Assembly: GCA_003168265.1 (NCBI GenBank)
Contig: PMSV01000008.1
Location: forward strand, 124,001-188,000
DNA length: 64,000 nucleotides
Origin: Chitinophagaceae bacterium
GTDB taxonomy: Bacteria; Bacteroidota; Bacteroidia; Chitinophagales; Chitinophagaceae
Direction of reading: 5' to 3'
The position numbers and the translations under genes are program-made. The notes under the pieces are model-generated. The model was not told the DNA's origin and searched no databases. It was given only the letters and a program-made list of their open reading frames with translations. Positions 34,868-45,003 of this stretch are shown here, in pieces (the stretch's first letter is position 1; each line of letters starts with the position of its first letter).

Positions 34868-36346
34868 ATGAGCAAAGAAATCACTTCCAGGCAACAGGAT
34901 TATTCCCAATGGTATAACGATTTGGTTATCAAAGGGAATTTAGCAGACTATTCGGCTGTCAGGGGCTGTATGGTCATTAAACCTTATGGTTTTTCACTTT
35001 GGGAGAAGATGCAGGCACAACTAGATCGAATGTTTAAAGATACCGGCCATGAGAATGCCTATTTCCCACTCTTCGTGCCTAAAAGTCTTTTTGAGGCTGA
35101 GGAGAAAAATGCAGAGGGATTTGCAAAGGAATGCGCCGTCGTGACTCATTATCGCCTTATATCGGATCCGTCCGCCAAAGGACGGTTAATGGTCGATCCT
35201 GAGGCCAAATTGGAAGAGGAATTGATTATTCGACCGACCAGCGAAGCAATCATCTGGAATACTTACAAGAACTGGATTCAGTCCTACCGGGACCTTCCCC
35301 TCCTTATTAACCAATGGGCCAATGTCGTACGCTGGGAGATGAGAACCCGCCTCTTTCTGAGGACGGCGGAATTTTTATGGCAGGAGGGCCATACTGCCCA
35401 TGCAACCGGGGAAGAAGCGGTTAAAGAAGCGGAACTGATGTTGGATATTTATGCGGAGTTCGCTGAAAAATACATGGCCTTGCCTGTAATCAGGGGAGTG
35501 AAGACCGAATCCGAGAGATTTGCCGGAGCCATTGATACTTATTGCATCGAGGCCCTGATGCAGGACGGGAAGGCCCTGCAAGCTGGAACCTCTCATTTTC
35601 TGGGTCAGAACTTTGCCAGGGCATTCGATGTTAAATTCTCCGATAAGGATAATAAGTTGGACTATGTTTGGGCCACGAGTTGGGGAGTCAGCACCAGGTT
35701 GGTCGGCGCCCTGGTCATGGCGCATAGCGATGACGACGGACTTATAATGCCTCCAAAGATTGCCCCCATCCAGGTGGTGATTGTGCCGATTTATAAGGGA
35801 AATGATAAGAAAGACCTGCTCGACGGGAAGGGCCAGGAACTGGCTTCCCAATTGAAGTCCCGGGGAATAAGCGTAAAATTCGATCAAAACGATAATGCGC
35901 GGCCTGGTTGGAAATTTGCAGAATATGAATTGAAGGGCGTGCCATTGCGAATTGCAATGGGATTGAGAGATATCGAAAGCGGGACTGTAGAAGTGGTCAG
36001 AAGGGATACCAGGGAGAAAATGGTAATGTCCCTTGAAGGGCTTACGGAAAAAATCATTACCCTTCTTGACAATATCCAGGAGAATATTTACCAGAAAGCG
36101 CTGACCTATCGGGATTCGCGCATTACAAAGGCCGACAACTGGGCCGAATTTGTTCGATTGCTGGACGAAAAGGGAGGATTTATTTCCGCGCATTGGGATG
36201 GAACCCCTGAAACGGAACAAACCATCCAGGAAAAAACAAAAGCAACGATCCGTTGTATCCCCCTGAATAACCCTCTTGAGGAAGGAAATTGCATATTTAG
36301 CGGAAAGCCCAGCCAGCAAAGGGTGCTTTTTGCCAGGGCCTACTAA
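34868..36346 (+). CDS. proS: Prolyl-tRNA synthetase (archaeal/eukaryotic type)
   Basis: Charges tRNA-Pro with proline. At 492 residues it is the short type without the bacterial INS editing domain and with a C-terminal domain as in archaea and eukaryotes. Class II motifs are seen: [17 protein letters not shown] (motif 1 region), [21 protein letters not shown] with [26 protein letters not shown] (motif 2), and [11 protein letters not shown] with [16 protein letters not shown] (motif 3). The anticodon-binding domain begins near [10 protein letters not shown]. It ends in a Tyr (FARAY) as in related enzymes. The start is the ATG at 34868. Confidence 0.96.
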   Translation: MSKEITSRQQDYSQWYNDLVIKGNLADYSAVRGCMVIKPYGFSLWEKMQAQLDRMFKDTGHENAYFPLFVPKSLFEAEEKNAEGFAKECAVVTHYRLISDPSAKGRLMVDPEAKLEEELIIRPTSEAIIWNTYKNWIQSYRDLPLLINQWANVVRWEMRTRLFLRTAEFLWQEGHTAHATGEEAVKEAELMLDIYAEFAEKYMALPVIRGVKTESERFAGAIDTYCIEALMQDGKALQAGTSHFLGQNFARAFDVKFSDKDNKLDYVWATSWGVSTRLVGALVMAHSDDDGLIMPPKIAPIQVVIVPIYKGNDKKDLLDGKGQELASQLKSRGISVKFDQNDNARPGWKFAEYELKGVPLRIAMGLRDIESGTVEVVRRDTREKMVMSLEGLTEKIITLLDNIQENIYQKALTYRDSRITKADNWAEFVRLLDEKGGFISAHWDGTPETEQTIQEKTKATIRCIPLNNPLEEGNCIFSGKPSQQRVLFARAY

Positions 36347-36457
36347 TCTGTTTTCCGATCGATTGACGATTCTTCAAATTATTCTTATAGATTTGAAGAT
36401 GCTTGCTATGAGTGGTATGTCTCATTTTCAAAATCCTTCAAAAAATACATACACTAT

Positions 36458-37045
36458 ATGGATCAATCGATTATTGCCATTAAGGACAATTCCGCCAATC
36501 CTGCTCCCCTGGGACTTTTCGGATTCGGAATGACAACGGTATTGCTCAATCTTCATAATGCAGGTTTTTATGAGATGAATTCCATGATCCTTGCGATGGG
36601 CCTGTGTTATGGCGGCCTTGCGCAGATCGTCGCCGGTATTATGGAATCCAAAAAGAATAACAGCTTCGGGATGACCGCCTTCATTTCTTATGGTTTTTTC
36701 TGGCTTTCTCTTGTTGTCCTCATCGTGATGCCAAAATTGGGCTGGGTAGCAGCAGCCTCCTCCAAGGGAATGATTGCCTACCTGCTCATGTGGGGGTTAT
36801 TCACCTTTCTGCTTTTTATTGGAACTCTACGGATCAGCAGGGCACTGCAATTCGTATTTGCCACACTGACCATTCTTTTCATTCTGCTCGCTGCCGGGGA
36901 TGCAACTGGCAATGAAACACTCAAAATATTTACAGGCTATGAGGGCATTTTATGCGGGCTTTCAGCTATTTATACCGGGGCTGCTGCCTTGTTGAATGAG
37001 GTCCTTGGAAAGACCGTCCTGCCCATTGGCCTGGTGAAAAAATAA
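36458..37045 (+). CDS. Acetate uptake transporter, GPR1/FUN34/SatP family
   Basis: A 195-residue inner-membrane protein with six helices. It carries the family signature [11 protein letters not shown] (residues 14-24) before helix 1. SatP-type proteins take up acetate and succinate with protons. In helix 3 and 6 the usual small residues are present. It is a single gene after proS (112-base gap, containing an 8-bp inverted repeat CTTCAAAT/ATTTGAAG). Bacterial members often support growth on acetate. Confidence 0.9.
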   Translation: MDQSIIAIKDNSANPAPLGLFGFGMTTVLLNLHNAGFYEMNSMILAMGLCYGGLAQIVAGIMESKKNNSFGMTAFISYGFFWLSLVVLIVMPKLGWVAAASSKGMIAYLLMWGLFTFLLFIGTLRISRALQFVFATLTILFILLAAGDATGNETLKIFTGYEGILCGLSAIYTGAAALLNEVLGKTVLPIGLVKK

Positions 37046-37169
37046 AGCGGTTTCCGGGTAGTTCCAGTTATTTGTGCAGGATTCGATGAAAATGCGATCT
37101 TATTGTATAAACAATTTCCTATCTCCCCTGTTTATTTATTTTACTTTGGAAACATTCAAAAGGGAAATC

Positions 37170-38099
37170 ATGAAATGGCTACTCCTCCTCTCCGCTTTCT
37201 TCTATCAAACCATTTATGGTCAATATAGCCTGGAATTAAATTTGCAAAAAGACAATATTTATCACCTGAAAATAAATTCCTCTAACCAGTTCAGCGGGGA
37301 AATGGAAGGCCATTCCGTGAAGGGAAGCTATACTATCAGGGGTTCAATGCATTTTAAAGTGGTTGAAGCAAGCGCAGCAGGTTATCAACTTGATGTCGCC
37401 TATGACAGTATAGATATTCAAATGAAGGGTCCTATGGGAAAATTTGAGTTCAATTCAGCCGACATTGATCAGGCAGGGAGTGGGTATGGCAATATTTCCG
37501 AAAAACAGGTACGCATCACGCTGCTTAAGAACGGCGCCATAAGTAAAATAGAAAATAAGGATACCAGCGGATTCATGGTCAGGATCAAGGGCAATCCGAT
37601 GTTCGCAATGCTGAAACAAATGATGATGATGGGAGGATTCAAACAATCCATGGGCTCAAAGGCTATGAAAGACGCCATGAAAGAAAATATCGAAAAAATT
37701 ACAGCACTCTATCCGGACCATAAGGTAAAAATCAACGAATCATGGGTAAATGAAATTCGCCCCGATTCCGCCCATACCAACTGGATCAAGACCACCTACC
37801 AGCTCATCAGCTACCAGGATGGGATTGCCAGGATCAAGGGTCATACTGAGACCGGCGCGAGCAGTAGTGATAAACAACCCAAATCCATGTTCGGCACCGT
37901 GATAGGTATGTCCGGCTTCAATATCACCGGTCAGAGTGAATCCCTGATAGAGATAAACACAAATACCGGCTGGATCAGGGAAGCTTCTGTAAAAAATGAT
38001 TTTAAGGGAAATTTGAAAATGTCGGGCAAACAATCCCCGAACCAACCAGAGAGTCATCTCCTTCAACTAAATGGAGATACCAATATCAGCGGTTTCTAG
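37170..38099 (+). CDS. Exported DUF6263-like protein
   Basis: A 309-residue protein. The in-frame ATG at 37074 would put 32 unlikely residues before the signal peptide; MKWLLLLSAFFYQTIYG at 37170 is the better start, with AAAAGGGAAATC upstream. The mature part opens YSLELNLQKDNIYHLKINSS, and later has a Met-rich section (GNPMFAMLKQMMMMGGFKQ), as in DUF6263-type proteins of Bacteroidota. It probably sits in the periplasm or on the outer membrane. No function is known. It is 37 bases before the DUF5686-like gene. Confidence 0.75.
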   Translation: MKWLLLLSAFFYQTIYGQYSLELNLQKDNIYHLKINSSNQFSGEMEGHSVKGSYTIRGSMHFKVVEASAAGYQLDVAYDSIDIQMKGPMGKFEFNSADIDQAGSGYGNISEKQVRITLLKNGAISKIENKDTSGFMVRIKGNPMFAMLKQMMMMGGFKQSMGSKAMKDAMKENIEKITALYPDHKVKINESWVNEIRPDSAHTNWIKTTYQLISYQDGIARIKGHTETGASSSDKQPKSMFGTVIGMSGFNITGQSESLIEINTNTGWIREASVKNDFKGNLKMSGKQSPNQPESHLLQLNGDTNISGF

Positions 38100-38136
38100 C
38101 CTATCGTTTTCGGAGCCATGATCTACCTTCGAATAA

Positions 38137-40587
38137 ATGAAGTATTTTCTTTGCCTCTTCATTAATCTAGCTGGAATTACTGCTATAGGTCAGCCCTCCT
38201 ATAAGGCCATAGTGGCGGATAGCCTGTCTCATAAACCACTCCCTTTTGCCACAGTAAGAGCGGAGAGGCAAAATACGCAGCTTGCCGGCGTGGATGGAAG
38301 CTTCCGCATCCTTATGCGTGAAACCGGCATCCGGTTAAAGATTTCCTATGTCGGATATGTTTCCAGAGATCTATTCATTGAAGCAAGACCAGGCAGCCCG
38401 GATACTATTTTTCTGATGCCGGCGCCATCCAACCTGAATGAAATCACCGTAATTCCCGATAACGAAAAGATCCGGCGAATCATCAACGAAACGATTCGAA
38501 ACAAAGCCCTGCATGATCCGGATAAATATGATCGTTACCAATGCTATATCTACTATAAGTTCAAGGCCGACCTGATCTTAAATAAATTAATGGATACTGT
38601 CGGGTCATCGACAGCAAGCAACTCCCAAATTCCTGATATGAAAAAAGGCATTCAAAAAATGTCCCGGGGAGATACTGGCAGGTTACGGAATTTCATGATG
38701 GCCAATCATCTTGTTCTTGCAGAAACCTATAGCCGCAGGAATTATAGAAGGCCCCATCAGACACAGGATGATATTATTGCCTCCCGATTTTCCGGCCTTA
38801 AAAAGACCTATTTCACTTCCCTTGTCACGGATGTTATGCCCTTTCATGTATATAGGGATTATATCAGTCTCAACGGAACGGATTACATCAATCCTATTGC
38901 CCGGGGCTGGCAGGATCGTTATCGGTTCCGGCTGGAAGATGAATTATATAGCGGGGAGGACACAATCTACATCCTCAGCTTTCGGCCCAAAAAAAACGCA
39001 GCCTTCCATTCGCTAAGAGGCATTGTTTATATCAACAGTGATGGCTATGCGATTTCTAATTTTATATCCAGCACCGGCGATTCTGCAGATGATCGCGAGA
39101 TCCGGATCGAACAGAAATATACCAGGACCGGCGGCCGTTGGTTTCCGGAGGAATTGAATTACGATGTGCTTTTAAAAAAATACCCCAGTCCAATGGCTGG
39201 CATGCACCTGAATGGTCATTCGATCATCAACCTGGTAAGATTTGACAGTGTAAGGGTGGATTTTAAAAGAGCCCATCCCGTTGCCCTCAGCGATTCCGTA
39301 GATCTGTACACGGAAGAACAATGGCAAAAATTCAGGCCGGATGGCCTGACCCAAAAAGAAAGCAATACCTATCGCTCGATGGACAGCCTTTCGCTGAAAG
39401 TGGGGATGGAAAACAAAGTGAACGCCTTTGGCAAACTGGCACTTGGCAAATTCGGAATAGGTCCGCTCGATCTTGACATCACGCGACTCGCGAATTATAA
39501 CGAATATGAAGGCACGCGCATCGGGGCTGGCCTGTCGACCAATGATCGGGTATCCCGCTATTTTTCTTTGGGGGCATGGGCCGGGTATGGTATAGGCGAC
39601 CATCGTTGGAAATATGGAGCATCCGCTACACTATATCCTTTTGCAGAAAAGGATGACTGGCTCGGGATCTCCTACCAGAACAATTACAGAAGCGAAGGAG
39701 ATGTTCAGATCAATCCCGAAATCGACAAGGAAACTTTCCGGAACTGGATACTCACGAGTGTGGACCAGATCAGCCAATACAATTTAACCTTTCATACCCA
39801 GCGTGGTTACTGGCAAATCGAAGCCGAGGGTAGCTCGGGGCAATTGCAGTCCCTTTATCAAAATGGGTTTCAGATCGCGGGGAAAAATATTGAGTTTTTT
39901 CAGTTCAAAGAGGCCGGCCTGAATTTCCGCTATGCCTATGGTGAAAAAAGGATACCACTATTCGGTTACTACGAACCCTTTGGAACCAGTTATCCTACGA
40001 TCTATCTCAGGCTGACAGGGGGAGATGTGAATTCAGGTTCCTATTCAACAGATTATTACAAGGTCCTGGCTGCACTGGCTTATGCAAAGCATACAGGCAA
40101 CTGGGGCTATGATCATTTTCAGCTTGAAGGAGGGCTTCTCCAAACCCTGCATGGCCAGCCCCTTCCTCCCTCATTTCTTTTGGCCGGCAAAGGATTTCGC
40201 AATGATTATTTCAATTATTATGCATGGGGTGGATTCATTACCATGCGACCTTATGATTATTTCAGCGATCGTTACATCAGTCTGTTTTATTGCCATGATT
40301 TTGACCACTACCTCTGGAATTGGAAATTCAGCAAACCATTTATAAGCATTGCACATAACCTGATTTATGGATCCCTGTCACAGGTTAGTTCACAAGCTAG
40401 TCCCACAGCGAAAGCCCCTGTCAATGGTTTTTATGAAACAGGGATCCTATTGAACCAACTAGTAAGTATAAATTATCTGCATCTCGCAAATATCAATTTG
40501 AATGCCGGAGTCTTTTACCATTGGAGCAGGGCATTGGTCTGGAATCAGAATTTGATTTGGGCGGCCGGCTCGACCATCAGTTTTTGA
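38137..40587 (+). CDS. DUF5686-like outer-membrane protein with carboxypeptidase-regulatory-like domain
   Basis: An 816-residue exported protein. The signal peptide ends about residue 19 (TAIGQ). Residues 20-100 are a carboxypeptidase-regulatory-like domain (YKAIVADSLSHKPLPFATV...VSRDLFIEA). A helical linker (NETIRNKALHDPDKYDRYQCY) leads to the DUF5686 barrel, ending ...WAAGSTISF. This is a common Bacteroidota outer-membrane protein family of unknown function. It lies downstream of the DUF6263-like gene. Confidence 0.85.
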   Translation: MKYFLCLFINLAGITAIGQPSYKAIVADSLSHKPLPFATVRAERQNTQLAGVDGSFRILMRETGIRLKISYVGYVSRDLFIEARPGSPDTIFLMPAPSNLNEITVIPDNEKIRRIINETIRNKALHDPDKYDRYQCYIYYKFKADLILNKLMDTVGSSTASNSQIPDMKKGIQKMSRGDTGRLRNFMMANHLVLAETYSRRNYRRPHQTQDDIIASRFSGLKKTYFTSLVTDVMPFHVYRDYISLNGTDYINPIARGWQDRYRFRLEDELYSGEDTIYILSFRPKKNAAFHSLRGIVYINSDGYAISNFISSTGDSADDREIRIEQKYTRTGGRWFPEELNYDVLLKKYPSPMAGMHLNGHSIINLVRFDSVRVDFKRAHPVALSDSVDLYTEEQWQKFRPDGLTQKESNTYRSMDSLSLKVGMENKVNAFGKLALGKFGIGPLDLDITRLANYNEYEGTRIGAGLSTNDRVSRYFSLGAWAGYGIGDHRWKYGASATLYPFAEKDDWLGISYQNNYRSEGDVQINPEIDKETFRNWILTSVDQISQYNLTFHTQRGYWQIEAEGSSGQLQSLYQNGFQIAGKNIEFFQFKEAGLNFRYAYGEKRIPLFGYYEPFGTSYPTIYLRLTGGDVNSGSYSTDYYKVLAALAYAKHTGNWGYDHFQLEGGLLQTLHGQPLPPSFLLAGKGFRNDYFNYYAWGGFITMRPYDYFSDRYISLFYCHDFDHYLWNWKFSKPFISIAHNLIYGSLSQVSSQASPTAKAPVNGFYETGILLNQLVSINYLHLANINLNAGVFYHWSRALVWNQNLIWAAGSTISF

Positions 40588-40638
40588 AAAGCTATCCCGT
40601 GAGAATCATGTATTTTTAACGAACAATCGAATAGCTCA

Positions 40639-41604
40639 ATGAAAAAATATATCATCATAAGTCTCTTGCTGTTATCAGGCTGCGTTCAGAAAAAATCTGC
40701 TGTTCCGGTTGTCGGATTTGTGGATGCCTTCCAGGACAATACCATTGCACAGGCGAAGGACGGATTCATCGACGCATTGAAGAAAAATGGATTTGATGAG
40801 AAGACAGGCAATATCAAAATACTTTACCGAAATGCACAGGGAAATATCCCTACGCTGACCCAAATAGTCAATTATTTTATTTCAGAGCCGGTTGATCTCA
40901 TTGCCGCCAATGCCTCCCTATCTGCTATAACGGCCATTCAGAAAACCCGGACTGTGCCGGTGTTCATGATGGTCGCACCTACGCCTACCCTGATGAAGGT
41001 CCTGGATCAAAATGGTAATCCTCCATCTAATCTCCTTGGAGTAGGGGAGAACCTGGACTATATCGACACTTCTTTCCTGCTGATTCCCCGCATTCTCAAT
41101 CCAACCGGAAATTCGGAAAAAACAATCAGCGTCGGCATGCTGTTCAATCAATCCGAACCGCAATCCGTAGAAGCCATTGACCGGATCCGGCAGCTCTCAG
41201 GCAAAAACCATATTAATCTGGTTGCGCTTCCAGTTAACAGTTCGGCCGATGTGCAACTCGTTACTGCCGCACTGCTAAACAAAAATATCAATGCATTTTT
41301 TGCCAATCCGGATAATACGGTTTTTGCATCCTTTGAATCGATCGAAAAACAGTGTAAACAGGGGAAGGTGCCCATCTTCACAAGTGAAGCCGGGCTGGTT
41401 TCCCGCGGTGCTTTGGTCGCCTACGGCGCTGATATTTATCAGTGGGGATTTCAGGCCGGAGAACAGGCTGCCGCATGGCTCCTCTCAACCGATAAGAAGG
41501 GATTTCAGTGGGAAATGGTCAGGTTGCGCAAGAAAGTGTACAATCCTTCGGTTGCCCAAATTTATGGGTTAAGCATACCCAAGGATTTTGAACCCGTCAA
41601 ATAA
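40639..41604 (+). CDS. ABC transporter substrate-binding lipoprotein (ABC_sub_bind, TrpX-like)
   Basis: A 321-residue periplasmic-side lipoprotein: lipobox LLSGC (Cys15). The chain has the two-lobed fold of the PF04392 family (VVGFVDAFQDNTIAQAKDGF, VDLIAANASLSAITAIQKT, VPVFMMVAPTP). TrpX-type proteins bind tryptophan or similar ligands. The permease and ATPase genes follow directly (2-base gap, then 4-base overlap), so the three form one import system. Confidence 0.85.
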   Translation: MKKYIIISLLLLSGCVQKKSAVPVVGFVDAFQDNTIAQAKDGFIDALKKNGFDEKTGNIKILYRNAQGNIPTLTQIVNYFISEPVDLIAANASLSAITAIQKTRTVPVFMMVAPTPTLMKVLDQNGNPPSNLLGVGENLDYIDTSFLLIPRILNPTGNSEKTISVGMLFNQSEPQSVEAIDRIRQLSGKNHINLVALPVNSSADVQLVTAALLNKNINAFFANPDNTVFASFESIEKQCKQGKVPIFTSEAGLVSRGALVAYGADIYQWGFQAGEQAAAWLLSTDKKGFQWEMVRLRKKVYNPSVAQIYGLSIPKDFEPVK

Positions 41605-41606
41605 TA

Positions 41607-42479
41607 ATGGAATTCTATTTGCAGGCTCTCCAATTGTCCCTTTGTCTGGGGCCCCTTTGCATGGGAATCTTTATTTCCATGAAAATTTTCAATATTCCCG
41701 ACATTACAACCGATGGAAGTTTCACTTTAGGCGCTTCTGTAACGGCTGTCCTCCTGAGCAGGCATCTATCCCTCCCCCTTGTCCTGGTTTCCTGCATGGG
41801 AATGGGCGCTGCTGCAGGTGCCCTTACCGGTTTCATCCATACGCGATTAAAGATCGATGCCTTGCTGGCCGGTATACTTGTGATGACGGCGCTCTATTCC
41901 GTGAACCTCGTCATCCTGGGACGATCGAACCTGCCTCTTATAGGTACTGCATCCCTTTTCGGCATTCTGACTTTTTTCTCCAATGAATTATATAATGACT
42001 TGCTGGTCGCCTTCCTGTTGATCCTGGCTCTTTTCTTAATAATTTCCTATATGCTGCGCACGGATTTCGGGATTGCGATGCGCGCAACAGGCAATAGCGA
42101 ATCTATGACGCGTTCTCTGGGGATTAATAATAACCGGATGAAGATCATTGGCCTGGCAATAGCCAATTCCCTGACAGCACTGAGTGGTTTTTTGGTTGCC
42201 CAATTCCAGGGCTTCGCAGATATCAATATGGGAATTGGTATAGTAATCGTGGGTCTAGGATCGGTGCTGATTGCCCAGGCCCTGAAAACCTGGTGGAAGA
42301 CCAAATCCATTGGAGGTCAATTAGCGCTTGTCCTTGCAGGTAGCCTGCTTTTTCAATTGGTGTTGGCCCTCACCCTTTCTTTGGGGGTGGATCCTAATTT
42401 TTTGAAGCTGGTAACTGCTTTATTCGTTCTGTTCATCGTAGCAATTCCTAATATCAGCACTTCATTGAAGAGAAAATGA
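41607..42479 (+). CDS. ABC transporter permease (BPD_transp_2 family)
   Basis: A 290-residue inner-membrane permease with eight to nine helices, of the LivH/ribose-type permease superfamily that pairs with ABC_sub_bind binding proteins. It has the opening NIPDITTDGSFTLGASV and the coupling motif near TDFGIAMRATGNSESMTRSLG that contacts the ATPase. It overlaps the ATPase gene by 4 bases. Substrate specificity is set by the upstream binding protein. Confidence 0.87.
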   Translation: MEFYLQALQLSLCLGPLCMGIFISMKIFNIPDITTDGSFTLGASVTAVLLSRHLSLPLVLVSCMGMGAAAGALTGFIHTRLKIDALLAGILVMTALYSVNLVILGRSNLPLIGTASLFGILTFFSNELYNDLLVAFLLILALFLIISYMLRTDFGIAMRATGNSESMTRSLGINNNRMKIIGLAIANSLTALSGFLVAQFQGFADINMGIGIVIVGLGSVLIAQALKTWWKTKSIGGQLALVLAGSLLFQLVLALTLSLGVDPNFLKLVTALFVLFIVAIPNISTSLKRK

Positions 42480-43225
42480 TCAGGCTCCAAAACATATCGA
42501 AGGTATTTAATCATGGCGAAATCAATGAGGTTAAGGCCCTCCAAAACATAGATCTCCTTATTGAAAGGGGGAGCTATCTAGTAGTGGTCGGTTCCAACGG
42601 CTCCGGGAAAACGACCCTCCTTAACTTGATTTCCGGCGCCGAAAGGCCCACTTCGGGCAGGATTTTTATTAATGGGACTGATGTAAGTTCGGAACCGGAA
42701 TACAGAAGAAGCAAATGGGTTACCCGCGTATTTCAGAATCCCTTTACTGGGACGGCTTCAGATCTGACCATTTTGGATAATTTCCGACTGGCCGCTCTAA
42801 GGACAAAATCCAAAAAACTCATCATCGGAGTGAATGCCGCATTTAAGAAAAAAGTGAAGGACTGTATCGCAGAATTGGGCATGGGCCTCGAAGACAAGAT
42901 CAATCTCCCCATGGGATCCTTATCGGGTGGACAGCGTCAGGCACTGACCTTGCTGATGAGCGTCATGGACGATTCAGGGATATTGTTGTTAGATGAACCC
43001 ACAGCCGCCCTTGATCCCCGTTCTGCCCGCCTGATACTGGATCTTTCCGATCGACTCATAAAACAATACGGACTTACGGCAATGTGCATCACCCATAATC
43101 TTAAAGATGCCCAGGAATTCGGTAACCGGCTGATCCAATTCCAGGGTGGAAAGATCATCAAGGACCTGGACCAGGAAAAAAAATCAAAACTAACTGTATT
43201 GGAATTAGTGAACTGGTTTGAATAG
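42476..43225 (+). CDS. ABC transporter ATP-binding protein
   Basis: A 249-residue ABC ATPase: Walker A GSNGSGKTT (39-47), Q-loop in FQNPF, signature LSGGQ, Walker B ILLLDEPTAALD, and H-loop in CITHN. It powers the permease encoded just before it. It is the third gene of the transporter operon. The acyltransferase gene starts 6 bases after its stop. Confidence 0.93.
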   Translation: MIRLQNISKVFNHGEINEVKALQNIDLLIERGSYLVVVGSNGSGKTTLLNLISGAERPTSGRIFINGTDVSSEPEYRRSKWVTRVFQNPFTGTASDLTILDNFRLAALRTKSKKLIIGVNAAFKKKVKDCIAELGMGLEDKINLPMGSLSGGQRQALTLLMSVMDDSGILLLDEPTAALDPRSARLILDLSDRLIKQYGLTAMCITHNLKDAQEFGNRLIQFQGGKIIKDLDQEKKSKLTVLELVNWFE

Positions 43226-43231
43226 AACTTT

Positions 43232-44332
43232 ATGGCGGCTCAATCAAATCAAAATATTTCCGAAAAGCATATGCCGGAACTGGATGGCGTCCGTGGTCTT
43301 GCAATTTTATTAGTAGCGAGCGGCCATTATTTTTACCGGTACCCCCCATTTCATTTCGGTTGGGTGGGGCTGAATCTTTTCTTCATGCTATCGGGATACC
43401 TCATTACTAAACGTCTTTTTTTCCATTATCAATCCAACCCCACCGGCTATTACCGCAATTTTTATTTGCGAAGGGTGCTACGCATATTCCCCCTGTATTA
43501 TGGATGCCTGTTCCTGTTTTTCATAATGCTCCCGATTTTTTATACTCATTATGAACAATATTTTTCAGAACTGTCTAAGATTCAGGCCTGGTATTGGCTC
43601 TATCTGAGCAATTGGAGAATCATATTCTATGGTTTGCCAGTCAGTGCGGTTCTCTTTCATTTTTGGTCGCTGGCGGTGGAGGAACAATTCTACCTTTTCT
43701 GGCCGATGCTTTTCCGCTTTACGGTTTTCAAGGCCAGCCAAATCCTTATACTTCTTGGAATCATTTGCATTTCCATCGGATTTCGAATTGTCACCGGGTC
43801 ACATGATGCAGCTTATTACAATACCCTGGTCACTTGTGAACCACTTCTGACAGGTGCCATCTTATGCATTCTGCAAACCCGTTCCCTTCCTGCATTCAAT
43901 AGCCGCTATTTCTACCTGTTGCTTCCAATAAGTATCGGGCTCTTTGCGATCATTCTCCTTCATAATCCGGATCTCCATATCAGTAACCGGTGGCTATTGC
44001 GCTATGGATATTCAGCGATCGATCTGTTCTGGCTATGGCTTTTTTGGGCGGTACTTCAATCAAATGGATTCAAACTATTAAAGCGATCGCTGAGCCTGTC
44101 CTGGCTTCGTTGGCTTGGGAAATACTCCTATGGCATTTATGTATTTCATTGGCTTCTTCTTCAGATGCTTTTCCCCCAGATCGAAAAGTTCTATTTGCAA
44201 CAGGGACTTTCTCAGGACGGGTCATACTGGCTTACCCGTCTGACAGGGATTTTTCTACTGCTCTTTCTGAGTTATTTTAGTTTTCATTATTATGAGCAGC
44301 CAATACTTAAATGGAAGAGGAAATTTCAATGA
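43232..44332 (+). CDS. Acyltransferase family 3 (OafA/YrhL-like)
   Basis: A 366-residue inner-membrane protein with about ten helices. It begins LDGVRGLAILLVASGHYF, the family motif with the conserved His, and has RRVLRIFPLYY and FWSLAVEEQFYLFWP. Such enzymes O-acetylate or O-acylate surface polysaccharides, lipopolysaccharide or small molecules. It overlaps the convergent ribE tail by 7 bases. It may be co-transcribed with the ABC transporter, but a shared role is not evident. Confidence 0.88.
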   Translation: MAAQSNQNISEKHMPELDGVRGLAILLVASGHYFYRYPPFHFGWVGLNLFFMLSGYLITKRLFFHYQSNPTGYYRNFYLRRVLRIFPLYYGCLFLFFIMLPIFYTHYEQYFSELSKIQAWYWLYLSNWRIIFYGLPVSAVLFHFWSLAVEEQFYLFWPMLFRFTVFKASQILILLGIICISIGFRIVTGSHDAAYYNTLVTCEPLLTGAILCILQTRSLPAFNSRYFYLLLPISIGLFAIILLHNPDLHISNRWLLRYGYSAIDLFWLWLFWAVLQSNGFKLLKRSLSLSWLRWLGKYSYGIYVFHWLLLQMLFPQIEKFYLQQGLSQDGSYWLTRLTGIFLLLFLSYFSFHYYEQPILKWKRKFQ

Positions 44333-44910
44333 TGGGTCATTCTTGCAACATATTTTCCAATCAGGTCAAATTCCAGGTTCACGCTTGATCCAGCCTGGAT
44401 TTCCCTGATATTGGTATTTTCGTAAGTATAGGGTATAATGGCAACGCTGAAATTTTTTTTCTTCACGTCAAATACCGTCAGGCTGATCCCATTCAGGCTG
44501 ATTGAACCTTTTTCGATGACCAGGTTGCTGAAGCGGCCAGGAAACTCAAAACGGAATTCCCAACTTCCCGGAATCTCCTTTCTTTTTGTACAAATAGCAG
44601 TAGTATCAACGTGACCTTGCACAATATGACCGTCCAGGCGTGCATTCATTTGCATGCAACGTTCGAGGTTGACGAGTCGCCCGGGAGCCCAGTCGGATAA
44701 ATTTGTTTTTCGCAGAGTTTCCTCAATGGCCGTGACCTGGTGCAAACCTGGAAAAAGATCTTCAACTGTAAGGCAAACTCCGCTATGCGAGAGGCTTTGG
44801 TCTACCTTTAATTCCCCGGACAGGGCGGATTCGATCCAAAAGGTCCTGTTAGTCCCCTGCCTGCTTATTTTGTTCACTATCCCTGTAGATTCAATGATTC
44901 CTGTAAACAT
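44326..44910 (-). CDS. ribE: Riboflavin synthase, alpha subunit
   Basis: Dismutates two 6,7-dimethyl-8-ribityllumazine molecules to riboflavin and a pyrimidine. It is 194 residues. Two lumazine-binding repeats are seen: MFTGIIESTGIV with SHSGVCLTVEDL, then LDGHIVQGHVDTTA with SLNGISLTVFDV. The repeat structure and length are normal. It is divergent from rpsU. An ATTTTG sequence lies a few bases before the ATG and could be part of a promoter. Confidence 0.96.
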   Translation of the reverse strand: MFTGIIESTGIVNKISRQGTNRTFWIESALSGELKVDQSLSHSGVCLTVEDLFPGLHQVTAIEETLRKTNLSDWAPGRLVNLERCMQMNARLDGHIVQGHVDTTAICTKRKEIPGSWEFRFEFPGRFSNLVIEKGSISLNGISLTVFDVKKKNFSVAIIPYTYENTNIREIQAGSSVNLEFDLIGKYVARMTHH

Positions 44911-44964
44911 GGGTCAAAATTCGGGAAATTATTAACCGTATTTTATTGATTCGGAAATTAGCGC

Positions 44965-44972
44965 TATATTTG
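44965..44972 (+). promoter_or_regulatory. -7 promoter element for rpsU
   Basis: TATATTTG is a perfect TAnnTTTG match; the -33 region is weak. Transcription would begin about 10 bases downstream, leaving a leader of about 25 bases that holds a Shine-Dalgarno sequence. Confidence 0.6.
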
Positions 44973-44990
44973 CAACCCATAAAATCATTT

Positions 44991-45000
44991 AAAGAGGTAG
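44991..45000 (+). promoter_or_regulatory. Shine-Dalgarno sequence of rpsU
   Basis: AAAGAGGTAG with GAGG ending six bases before the ATG at 45004. Strong SD sites are rare in Bacteroidota. rpsU is a known exception in Flavobacterium, where bS21 controls access to the anti-SD. Confidence 0.65.
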
Positions 45001-45003
45001 AAA

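Noticed and set aside
35375-36319. A 314-codon minus-strand ORF inside proS
   Set aside because: proS on the plus strand has all expected class II motifs; the antisense ORF has no recognisable features.
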